64,000 bases of DNA, from positions 27,501-91,500 of the forward strand of contig JAJOZX010009463.1 of NCBI GenBank assembly GCA_023014485.1, given 5' to 3'. The translations under genes were made by a program, and so were the position numbers. The stretch is from Bathynomus jamesi (taxonomy: Eukaryota; Arthropoda; Malacostraca; Isopoda; Cirolanidae). This document shows positions 1 through 10,766 of this stretch, piece by piece. Every line of letters begins with the position of its first letter. Within the stretch, counting starts at the first letter, position 1. A model generated the notes under the pieces. It searched no databases, had not been told where the DNA came from, and saw only the letters and a program-made list of their open reading frames with translations.

Positions 1-311
1 GGCAGGTACGGAAAAAGGTTGAAGAAAATACCTTGACCCTGGAAAAGTAGCCAAGGAAATTTTACAGGAAAGTGGAGAATATATAAATAGCTCTATATTT
101 AGCTTGCTCACAGAGACACCGAGCAAGCGAACTCCTGCAAAGTTTTCTGAGGTTTTAATCTTAAACTATGAGTGTGTTCTGTACTTTGTCTAGCCTATTT
201 TTAAACAGATTTACACTTTGACTGGAAACATCCTCTGAGGGAAGTTGGTTCCAGATATTAACTATTTTATAGGAAAAGAAATTTCCGCAGACTGAGGTCC
301 TAAATGTCTTT
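1..311 (-). mobile_element. Family 2 CR1/L2-like LINE, 3' fragment
   Basis: This segment matches the family 2 3' UTR and last ORF2 codons at 44430-44750 and 47630-47940 almost base for base. It is joined without a gap at about 311/312 to the end of a family 1 ORF2. The same junction occurs at about 48718, so this is one chimeric element that was later copied. The window edge cuts its 3' end. Confidence 0.75.
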
Positions 312-1915
312 ACACACTCAAATAGTGTGCAAGATTTCGTCTAACCTTTTCTTGAACTGATCCACAGAGGAACTGTTCACAACTTCCGAAGGTAACCTGT
401 TCCATGTGTCACAGATCTTATACGTAACGTAATTCCCACACACACTAGTCCTAAACCGTTTCAAATCCAACTTCCAACCATTGTTGCGAGTTGGGTTATC
501 ATTTAAACTAAACATACTTCTAAAATCGACATCGTTGAACCCTCGTAAGAGCTTGAAAACCTCGATCAGTTGACCGCGCAGCCTCCGAGTTTCAAGCGAA
601 AACAAGTTCAGGGCGCGTAACCGTCGATTGTAGCCCATATGCCTAATGGAAGGGATTAATTTTGTGGCCCTCGCCTGCACTCGCTCCAGCCTCTCAATAT
701 CTTTCCTGAGGGTGGGCGACCAGAACTGCACAGCATACTCCAGGTGCGGCCGAACAAGGGAATTGTACAGTGAGAGCACAATCTCCTTGTTCCGAAACTG
801 AAATTGCTCCTGATATAACCCAATAGTTTCTGGGCTTTCTTTTCCATCTCTACACACTGTTTCGTAAACTTAAGGTCGCTGCTAATTAGCACACCCAAGT
901 CCTTTTCTAAATCAGTCACCTCGATATTATTGCCCAACATCGAGTAGTCCGACTTGGGATTGGCGTAGCCAATGTGCATCACTTTGCATTTACCCAAGTT
1001 AAACGGCATTTGCCATTTTTCGGACCACTCTCCTATCCTACCTAGGTCCGCACGCAGTTCCTCGATCGCTTCGGGCGTCCGAACATTGGCCCCAAGCTTG
1101 GTGTCATCAGCGAATTTGGCGATCCGACTGACGATGCCACCGTCGATATCATTTATGTAAATGGTAAACAACAGTGGCCCCAAAACGGAACCCTGAGGAA
1201 CCCCACTAGTGACCGAGGCCCAACCCGAACTAGCCCCTTTAATTACCACCCTCTGCCGCCTATTCCTTAGCCAGTTTTCAATCCACCTACCTATTTACCC
1301 ACCGATACCCAGCGCGCGCACTTTCGCCATTAGCCGGCGGTGAGGTACCTTATCAAAGGCTTTCTGAAAGTCGAGATAAAGTATATCAATCGCCCTACTC
1401 TTATCGTACTCACTCAACATGACGTGGAAAAACTCGAGCAAGTTGGTGAGACACGACCTATGCCGTCTAAACCCATGTTGGGAGTCCCCAAGCAGCTTGT
1501 AGGAATCCAAATGGTCAACGATTCTATCAGCTATTATCCTTTCTAATAATTTACCTACAACTGAAGTGAGACTAATAGGACGATAGTTCCCTGGACTTTC
1601 GTGATCCCCTTTCTTAAAGATAGGGGTCACGTTGGCCTCCCTCCAGTCACCAGGCACCTGGCCCATCTCCAACGATTTGTTGAAGACTGTAGCCAGGTGG
1701 GGAGCCACCTGGTCGCGTACTTCTCGCAAAACACTGGGGAGAAACTGGTCTGGCCCAGGAGCCTTAAACGCGCTCAGTTTGTATATTCTATGAGCAACGA
1801 CTGTCGCGGTACATCTAACACTATCCAGGCCAGCACCTTCGTGCCTCACAGCTGGCTCGGGGATGACGCGGGTATCCTCCCTGGTGAACACTCCCGCAAA
1901 GTACTCATTAAGCAC
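312..1915 (-). pseudogene. LINE family 1 ORF2, reverse transcriptase part (5'-truncated, broken)
   Basis: This is the C-terminal half of a non-LTR retrotransposon ORF2, which would copy element RNA into DNA at the target site. Visible reverse transcriptase blocks are NVTPIFKKGD, NYRPISLTS, the LYLDFQKAFD block, SGVPQGSVLGPLLF and the catalytic AKFADDTKL block, then the conserved C-terminal region through to the stop inside a small hairpin at 313-329. It is broken by a Glu-to-stop change near 1290 and a 1-base deletion near 806 (single frames 1295-1915, 656-1249, 318-857). The upstream end stops at a (GA)n tract. Its 3' UTR is replaced by that of family 2. Confidence 0.85.
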
Positions 1916-1917
1916 AT

Positions 1918-2210
<293 letters not shown>

Positions 2211-2312
2211 GTTACAAGGAGTTACAAAGAAAAGAAGTACCTCAAAAGGCCTTGCGGCCCATACCGAGGAGGTACCAATGGCAACGGGTGCCACGGAAAA
2301 TTTTCTACACAC
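2211..2312 (-). other. LINE family 1 3' UTR with end repeats and double hairpin
   Basis: Two copies of a 10-bp end repeat (plus-strand GTTACAAGGA, GTTACAAAGA) lie at 2211-2230. Inside them is a nested hairpin: outer stem 2237-2243 with 2269-2275 (7 bp) and inner stem 2248-2251 with 2256-2259 closed, in the RNA sense, by the GNRA tetraloop GCAA. By analogy with CR1/L2 elements such as UnaL2, this is the likely reverse transcriptase recognition site. The hairpin recurs in every family 1 3' end in the window. Confidence 0.8.
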
Positions 2313-5026
2313 TCAAAGAGTGTGCAAAATTCGGTCTAACCTTTTCTTGAACTGATCCACAGAGGAACTGTTCACAACTTCCGAAGGTAACCTGTTCCAT
2401 GTGTCACAGATCTTATACGTAACGTAATTCCCACACACACTAGTCCTAAACCGTTTCAAATCCAACTTCCAACCATTGTTGCGAGTTGGGTTATCATTTA
2501 AACTAAACATACTTCTAAAATCGACATCGTTGAACCCTCGTAAGAGCTTGAAAACCTCGATCAGTTGACCGCGCAGCCTCCGAGTTTCAAGCGAAAACAA
2601 GTTCAGGGCGCGTAACCGTCGATTGTAGCCCATATGCCTAACGGAAGGGATCAACTTTGTGGCCCTCGCCTGCACTCGCTCCAGCCTCTCAATATCTTTC
2701 CTGAGGGTGGGCGACCAGAACTGCACAGCATACTCCAGGTACGGCCGAACAAGGGAATTGTACAGTGAGAGCACAATCTCCTTGTTCCGAAACTGAAATT
2801 GCCTCCTGATATAACCCAATAGTTTCTGGGCTTTCTTTTCCACCTCTACACACTGTTTCGTAAACTTAAGGTCGCTGCTAATTAGCACACCCAAGTCCTT
2901 TTCTAAATCAGTCACCTCGATATTACTGCCCAACATCGAGTAGTCCGACTTGGGATTGGCGTAGCCAATGTGCATCACTTTGCATTTACCCAAGTTAAAC
3001 GGCATTTGCCATTTTTCGGACCACTCTCCTATCCTACCTAGGTCCGCACGCAGTTGCTCGATCGCTTCGGGCGTCCCAACATTGGCCCCAAGCTTGGTGT
3101 CATCAGCGAATTTGGCGATCCGACTGACGATGCCACCGTCGATATCATTTATGTAAATGATAAACAACAGTGGCCCCAAAAAGGAACCCTGAGGAACCCC
3201 ACTAGTAACCGAAGCCCAACACGAACTAGCCCCTTTAATTAAAACCCTCTGCCGCCTATTCCTCAGCCAGTTTTCAATCCACCTACCTATTTCCCCACCG
3301 ATACCCAGCGCGCGCACTTTCGCCATTAGCCGGCGGTGAGGTACTTTATCAAAGGCTTTCTGAAAGTCGAGATAAAGTATACCAATCGCCCTACTCTTAT
3401 CATACTCACTCAACATGACGTGGAAAAACTCGAGCAAGTGGGTGAGACACGACCTATGTCGTCTAAACCCATGTTGGGAGTCCACAAGCAGCTTGTAGGA
3501 ATCCAAATGGTCAACGATCCTATCAGCTATTATCCCTTCTAATAATTTACCTACAACTGAAGTGAGACTAATGGGACGATAGTTCCCTGGACTTTCGTGA
3601 TCCCCTTTCTTAAAGATAGGGGTCACGTTGGCTTCCCTCCAGTCACCAGGCACCTGGCCCATCTCCAACGATTTGTTGAAGAGTTTAGTCAGGTGGGGAG
3701 CCACCTGGTCGCGCACTTCTCGCAACACTCTGGGGAGAAACTGGTCTGGCCCAGGAGCCTTAAACGCGCTCAGTTAGTCTATTCTATCGGCAACGCCTGT
3801 CTTGGTACATCTAAAACTATCCATGCCAGCACCTTCGTGCCTCACGCCTGACTCGGGGATGACGCGGGTATCCTCCCTGGTGAACACTCCCGCAAAGTAC
3901 TCATTAAGCACATTAGCGATGTCCGCGTCGGAGGTCCGCAGAACGCTTCTAATGGGCTTTCTACTATTAACTTAACTGAAGAATTCCTTAGGGTTCCCCT
4001 TGCAGAGGCTTGCCACCCGTAGTTCTTCGTTACGTTTCGCTAGCCTAACCTTCACCTTCACTTCCCTACACAGGCGGACATACGCTTCAGTGTTCTCGTG
4101 GGAACGATTGGCCTTCGCCCTCCTATACGCTACTTTCCTATTTCGGATAGCCGAAGCGATGTCACGATTGAACCACTTAGGCTGCGTTGAAGCCGGGGTG
4201 ACCGGTTTTGAGGGTATGGCAGCAGACTGCAGCACCATAAACTCGTCCCGGAATGCACTCCACACTCCCTCAACATCGCCGCCGACCTCTAACCCCATCT
4301 CTCCCTCACTATCCCTGAGGCTAACAAAGATCGCCCGCCGGAGATCGAGTTTACTGCCTCTCGAGTTACTACGCTTCACCCGAGGGACGCACACACGGAA
4401 CCTAATAAGACCGTGATTACTCCCGCCCAATGATTCGTCAACGGTGAGGCCAGTGACGAGGTTGTCTTCGGTCGTGAATACTAAGTCTAGAACGCTTTCG
4501 CCACGTGTAGGCTCGTTGACCCACTATGTGAGGAAGTTCTCATCAGCAAAGTCAACTAGCCTCCTCCCTTCAGCATCGGCAGTCCTGTTTTCCCACTTTA
4601 TGCCGCGGCAGTTGAAGTCTCCTAAAACTACACTCACCCTATCCCCTAGCAGGCTACTGAGTTCGGTGTACAGGGCTGTATCCTCCTCAAGGAGGAGATG
4701 CGGAGGTCTGTACACCAAGATTAACCTAAAGTTCGTCCCTCCCACGTTCAGATCGACGCCAAGCAGCTCCCGTTCCGACCGGAACGGGAAGTCAACCGGA
4801 CTCAACGTGTCTCTGACGTATATTAGTACCCCACTCCCCTCCCCACGGGTGCGGTCTTTGCGAAACAGTATGAATCAGTATGAATCCAGGACTCGGTGAT
4901 AACAACGATATCCTTGTATTCTGATGCTAAGAGCGTCCGGAACTCGCCAAACTTGTTCCTGATCGACCTAGCATTAAAAAGCATTGCACGGAGGGAGCCT
5001 CCCCTATTCTGACCGCCCCCTAGCAC
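2313..5026 (-). pseudogene. LINE family 1 ORF2: endonuclease and reverse transcriptase (copy 2)
   Basis: N-terminal APE-like endonuclease: the LFNARSIRNK block (Asn), VITESW (Glu), VLGDFNCRGI (Asp/Asn) and a C-terminal SNHGLI where SDH is usual. Then the reverse transcriptase: GNYRPISLTS, LYLDFQKAFD, SGVPQGS, FADDTKL. The reverse transcriptase half is open from 3728 to 2313 (471 aa). Breaks are stops at 3774-3776 (TAA), 3972-3974 (TAA, Tyr in the copy near 26.85 kb) and 4524-4526 (TAG), and a frameshift near 4860 next to a 10-bp direct repeat. The frame opens just at the ORF1 stop; the first ATG lies at the start of the endonuclease domain. The stop codon sits within a CACACT/AGTGTG hairpin. 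Confidence 0.9.
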
Positions 5027-6461
5027 GACCCGTTTCCTGAACAGCCAGGGCTGTTGGGAGTTGAAGAGCCCCTCACTAACGAGGGGACAATCTCCGCAGG
5101 AGCCTGAGCCCCCTCAAACGTGGAAGGAGAGTTACCCACCTGTAACTGGACGCACCTTCAGATGAAGGTACGTCCACCACCGGCTCATCATCATCCCTCC
5201 CCGGTGGGGGCTCATCAACATCCCTCCCCGGTGGGGGCCCATCATCTCTCCCCGGACTCGACCTCACCATACGGTATAGGTGCCGGTCAAGCAGCGTGCC
5301 TAGCACACCTTTACCCCTGACATTGAGGTGGACACCATCCCTCTGATACAGGTCCCACCTACCCGAAAACACGTCGAATGGGTCAACAAACCTCACGCCC
5401 ACTGGGACGCACAAGTCTTGCACCCTCTCGTCGATGCCAATGACCTTACTGAGCGCGTGGTCACTGGAATTCATCCGCGGTAAAATACCCATCAACATTC
5501 CCCTGTCTCTCTTAAGTTTCAGATCATCCGCAAGAGACATGATCTCGGTGATGATCCCTTCCGTTGAACCTACCCTACCGCCTTTGAGGAACAAGTCGTT
5601 GCCACCAGCATGGACAACGATCGCAGTCCTCCGACTAGCCACGCGCACCTTATCTAATTCCTTCCTTATGTGCGCCGTTCCCCGCCCAGGTAAGCACCTT
5701 ACCTTCCTCCTGTCTCGGTTTGCAGAAGCAAAGTACTTCTACTGGCCCCTAATCTGCGAGTCCCCAATTAAAACGGTGCCTTCCTCCTTCGCGCACAGGA
5801 GACTAAAGCGGTTGGAGGTCCTGACAGGGACAACTGGGGTCTCGGGCTTCGGCTTCGCAGCCTTCTTGCCCGAGACCTTTCGAAACCCGTCGCCACCCAT
5901 AAACTCGGCCGCACTTACACCACTTACACCACCCGACCCACCCCGACCGGAAGCTACATCCTTCCGCTTCTTTGGGTCAACAGTAGGCCCCTTCCCACCC
6001 TTTTTCTTTATCTGCCCCTTCCCACCCTTCTCTATCGGCCCCTTCTTTACGCCCTCCACCTTACGCCGCGGTTCCATGCATTCCACGTGGGTCGCTGGCG
6101 ATTCCTGACACTGATTTAGAACCCTGGCCCCCGGTTTCACCTCTACCCTTTCTCCGTGTTCCCGAACTCTGTCCATTCCATCGATGGATCCCCTTTCCAC
6201 GGCAGTTATCCTATCCTGAATGAGCTCCGGGTTGGAGGGCGGCGCAGCCTCGTCAGTGACCGCCGCACCTCCAACAGCCGATCTGGACGACTCGAGCCGC
6301 CGGACCCTCTCCTCCAGCTTCAAGTAAAACTGCATGTGTTCACAAAAGCGGCACATGCTGGAGTGGTTGATCTTCTCGAAGCAAGCTTCTTTGAAGTTCG
6401 TCACCTACTGGTTCACTTCACACCTCGCACATTCAGCCTTCAATTTCTGCGGTCCAGTCAT
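5020..6461 (-). pseudogene. LINE family 1 ORF1 with SGNH/GDSL esterase domain (copy 2)
   Basis: ORF1 of CR1-type LINEs binds element RNA and carries an esterase domain of uncertain role. From the N-terminus: a CxxC...CxxC cluster, a short coiled coil (LEERVRRLE), a Gly/Lys-rich basic linker, then the SGNH blocks LIGDSQ, HAGGND and DGVHLN, and a C-terminal run of PPPGRD repeats. The ATG at 6461 gives MTGPQK. It is broken by TAG at 6405-6407 (Trp in the copy at 42.4 kb), TAG after the GDS block near 5737 (Glu in the copy at 53.8 kb) and a 1-base deletion near 5155. Open pieces are 5739-6404 and 5076-5648. Confidence 0.85.
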
Positions 6462-7473
6462 TGTAACTTTTTTTTAATCTTTTTTCGAATTCTGAATACT
6501 CTGAATAAGATAAAGCGTTCTAGCAATGAAAACTATCAAAAACGTTCTGACCAGTATATAAAAAAGGAGGGGGGGGGTGAAATCTTCCCGCGCGTAGACG
6601 CATCCACCTATTTGCAAGTGACGTTCATTCCTTCCAGAAGGCTACACCTCTCGCTGCTGCCGCACCGACCAAAGGTCTCCCCAGGGCCGGACAGTCCCAA
6701 ACGTGTCGCAGCTACCAACTGACAAACACTCGCGACGCAGGCGTCACGGATTTTCCGCCAGGAGCGAGAGCGAGATGCAGCCCCTTACTAAGTCTTACTA
6801 GTCACTCACAACGGCCAGACTCTTAGAATCCAGTGTTCAAGGGATATCCCACCAGACCCAGAGGCTACGCCCGAGACTTTACGCTGGCCTGGCAGCCAGC
6901 TGGGCAGTAGAGCTCTCTCACCTCAGAGCAGTACAGCCAGGCACCATCAATTGGTCACCAAAGAACGGTCGCAGGGGGCTGGTCAGGCCATTACGCGTTA
7001 GGAATGGGCTTAACGGGGCACTAGCCACACTCCATTCATCGCGCCCCTACGCCTGGGACCCCTCCATCCCAGTCTCTCACAACCTACGAGCGTTAAATGG
7101 TGTTATTTATAGAGGTTCCAAAGCCTCTCTTCCCACGCATGAGGTAGCAGTAGGGTTCTAATAGTAAACGAAGAGAAAAAGACTTAATACTAAAAGAAAA
7201 GTTTTTTTTTGTTTTTGTTTTTTTCAGTCAGAGGAGAACAACCTTAACGTAAGCTAAAAGGACAGAGTAGGGATGGGATGGGGTCCAAGTAACCCTCGGG
7301 ACGGGATTGTGCAAAATACTTCACACGCCCTCCCGAAAGAGAGAGAGAACATAAAGGAACTGGCAGCCAGTTCCTCTAGAATCCCACGACTCGGGACCGG
7401 AGGGCTGTCACACCCCAAGTATAAAGTTTACTACATCCAGAAGAAATGTGCATAACCTTTATACGCCCTGCGT
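6462..7473 (-). other. LINE family 1 5' UTR (copy 2)
   Basis: About 1 kb between the ORF1 ATG and the next (GA)n tract, conserved in all full copies. It includes a G8 run near 6570, a long T-rich run near 7200, and no open frame of note. An internal promoter is expected here from LINE biology, but I see no motif I can name. A fragment of this UTR (46245-46612) is reused in the internally deleted derivative. Confidence 0.65.
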
Positions 7474-7666
<193 letters not shown>

Positions 7667-7768
7667 GTTACAAGGAGTTACAAGGAAAAGAAGTACCTCA
7701 AAAGGCCTTGCGGCCCTTACTGAGGAGGTACGAATGGCAACGGGTGCCAGGGAAAATTTTGTACACAC

Positions 7769-10766
7769 TCAAATAGTGTGCAAGATTTGGTCTAACCTTT
7801 TCTTGAACTGATCCACAGAGGAACTGTTCACAACTTCTGAAGGTAACCTGCGCCACGTGTCACAGATCTTATACGTAAAGTAATTCCCACACACACTAGT
7901 CCTAAACCGTTTCAAATCCAACTTCCAACCATTGTTGCGAGTTGGGTTATCATTTAAACTAAACATACTTCTAAAATTGACATCGTTGAAGTCCAGGGCC
8001 GTAACTAGGGTTTAGAAATTAGTGAGGTCCAGATTTTTTTCGAGCGCGGCGGGACGAGCAAAATTCAGACCAAAATGACATCTACAAACACAACCCAAGC
8101 TATACACTAAACACAAAACCCTTGTCTATAATTAAATACTGTACAAAGGGACCTGTTAGCAAAAACACTTTTATTAAAGCTGCAGCAATATTTCACGGTT
8201 CAGTCTCTTTTTTTTTTTTAGGAAATAATTACCGAGGTCCGGACCTCGGTGACCTCATAGGTAGTTACGGCCATGCGTTGAACCCGCGTAAGAGCTTGAA
8301 AACCTCGATCAGGTGACGGCGCAGCCTCCGAGTTTCAAGCGAAAACAAGTTCAGGGCGCGTAACCGTCGATTGTAGCCCATATGCCTAACGGGAGGGATT
8401 AACTTTGTCGCCCTCGCCTGCACTCGCTCCAGCCTCTCAATAAGTTTCCTGAGGGTGGGTGACCAGAACTGCACTGCATACTCCAGGTGCGGCCGAACAA
8501 GGGAATTGTACAGTGAGAGCACAATCTCCTTGTTTCGAAACTGAAATTGCCTCCTGATATAACCCAATAGTTTCTGGGCTTTCTTTTCCACTTCTACGGA
8601 CTGTTTCGTAAACTTAAGGTCGCTGCTAATTAGCACACCCAAGTCCTTTTCTAAATCAGTCACCTCGATATTACCCCCCAACATCGAGTAGTCCGACTTG
8701 GGATTGGCGTAGCCAATGTGCATCACTTTGCATTTACCCAAGTTTAAACGGCATTTGCCATTTTTCGGACCACTCTCCTATCGTACCTAGGTCCGCACGC
8801 AGTTCCTCGATCGCTTCGGTCGTCCCAACATTGGCCCCAAGCTTGGTGTCATCAGCGAATTTGGCGATCAGACTGTCGATGCCATCGTCGATATCATTTA
8901 TTTAAATGATAAACAACAGTGGCCCCAAAACGGAACCCTGTGGAACCCCACTAGTGACCGAGACCCAACCCGAACTAGCCCCTTTAATTACATCCCTCTG
9001 CCGCCTATTCCTCAGCCAGTTTTCAATCCACCTACCTATTTCCCCACCGATACCCAGCGCGCGCACTTTCGCTATTAGCCGGCTGTGAGGTACCTTATCA
9101 AAGGCTTTCTGAAAGTCGAGATAAAGTATATCAATCGCCCTACTCTTATCATACTCACTCAACATGACGTGGAAAAACTCGAGCAAGTTGGTAAGACACG
9201 ACCTATGCCGTCTAAACCCATGTTGGGAGTCCCCAAGCAGCTTGTACGAATCCAAATGGTCAACGATCCTATCCGCTACTATCCCCTCTAATAATTTACC
9301 TACAACTGAAGTGAGACTAATGGGACGATAGTTCCCTGGACTTTCGTGATCCCCTTTCTTAAAGATAGGGGTCACGTTGGCTTCCCTCCAGTCACCAGGC
9401 ACCTGGCCCGTCTCCAACGATTTGTTGAAGACTGTAACCAGGTGGGGAGCCACCTGGTCGCGCACCTCCCGCAACACTCTGGGCTGAAACTGGTCTGGCC
9501 CATGAGCCTTAAATGCGCTCAGTTTGTCTATTCTATCGGCAATGACTGTCGCGGTACATCGAACACTATCCATGCCAGCACCTTCGTGCCTCACGCCTGG
9601 CTTGCGGATGATGCGGGTATCCTCCCTGTTGAACACCCGCAAAGTACTCATTAAGCACATTAGCGATGTCCGCGTCGGAGGTCCGCAGAACGCTTCTAAT
9701 GGGCTTTCTACTATTAACTTAACTGAAGAATTCCTTAGGGTTCCCCTTGCAGAGGCTTGCCACCCGTAGTTCTTCGTTACGTTTCGCTAGCCTAACCTTC
9801 ACCTTCACTTCCCTACACAGGCGGACATACGCTTCAGTGTTCTCGTGGGAACGATTGGCCTTCGCCCTCCTATACGCTACTTTCCTATTTCGGATAGCCG
9901 AAGCGATGTCACGATTGAACCACTTAGGCTGCGTTGAAGCCGGGGTGACCGGTTTTGAGGGTATGGCAGCAGACTGCAGCACCATAAACTCGTCCCGGAA
10001 TGCACTCCACACTCCCTCAACATCGCCGCCGACCTCTAACCCCATCTCTCCCTCGCTATCCCTGAGGCTAACAAAGATCGCCCGCCGGAGATCGAGCTTA
10101 CTGCCTCTCGAGTTACTACGCTTCACCCGAGGGACGCACACACGGAACCTAATAAGACGTGATTACTCCCGCCCAATGATTCGTCAACGGTGAGGCCAGT
10201 GACGAGGTTGTCTTCGGTCGTGAATACTAAGTATAGAAACGCTTTGCCACGTGTAGGCTCGTTGACCACTATGTGGAGGAAGTTTCTCATCAGCAAAGTC
10301 AACTAGGCCTCCTCTTCAGCATCGCAGTCCTGTTTTCCCACTTTATGCCGCGGCAGTTGAAGTCTCCTAAAACTACATCACCCTATCCCCTAGCAGGCTA
10401 CTGAGTTCGGTGTACAGGGCTGTATCCTCTCAAGGAGGAGATGCGGAGGTCTGTACACCAAGATTAACCTAAAGTTCGTCCCTCCCACGTTCAGATCGAC
10501 GCCAAGCAGCTCCCGTTCCGACCGGAACTGGCAGTCAACCGGACTCAACGTGTCTCTGACGTATATTAGTACCCCACTCCCCTCCACGGGTGCGGTCTTT
10601 GCGAAACAGTATGAATCAGTATGAATCCAGGACTCGGTGATAACAACGATATCCTGTATTCTGATGCTAAGAGCGTCTGGAACTCGCCAAACTTGTTCCT
10701 GATCGACCTAGCATTAAAAAGCATTGCACGGAGGGAGCCTCCCCTATTCTGACCGCCCCCTAGCAC
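7769..10766 (-). pseudogene. LINE family 1 ORF2 (copy 3), split by MITE
   Basis: Same domain order as the other copies. Open pieces are 7769-7966 (C-terminus before the MITE), 8265-8741 (158 aa), 8902-9660 (252 aa, reverse transcriptase palm up to LGPLLFII), 9719-10141 (linker) and short endonuclease pieces 10390-10766. Breaks are the MITE, an extra T near 8740, a TAA in place of Tyr near 8899, the TAA near 9720 shared with type A, and several indels at 10240-10430. No functional protein is possible. Confidence 0.85.
7991..8275 (-). mobile_element. 285-bp MITE inside LINE ORF2
   Basis: Absent from copy 2, so its borders are clear. It is flanked by the 7-bp direct repeat CGTTGAA (7984-7990 and 8276-8282). 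Both ends carry the inverted motif GGCCGTAACTA. It contains an A/T-rich core, a poly-T near 8208 and the perfect 20-bp palindrome at 8231-8250 centred on TCCGGA. It has no coding capacity. The superfamily is not certain; a 7-bp duplication would be unusual for hAT (8 bp). The strand given is arbitrary. Confidence 0.7.

Larger units (their letters stand above)
2211..7473 (-). mobile_element. LINE family 1 (CR1/L2 type), full-length copy 2, no MITE
   Basis: Complete structure on the minus strand: 5' UTR (about 6462-7473), ORF1, ORF2, 3' UTR and a (TC)n tail. About 5.3 kb without the tail, a normal size for CR1/L2. Both ORFs are broken. It is bounded on the left by its own (GA)n tail and on the right by the (GA)n tail of the next unit. 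I call this sequence version type A: it lacks the ORF2 MITE and carries a Lys-to-stop codon at 3774-3776. Confidence 0.85.

Noticed and set aside
4000..6108. Plus-strand frames opposite LINE ORF1 and ORF2 (for example 4000-4416, 5434-6108)
   Set aside because: They are antisense shadows of well-identified ORF1/ORF2 sequence, Ser/Pro-rich and without domains; the same shadows recur in each copy.
7991..8275. Intron in LINE ORF2
   Set aside because: Flanked by a direct repeat and inverted ends, present only in some copies, and lacking consistent GT...AG borders; a MITE fits better.
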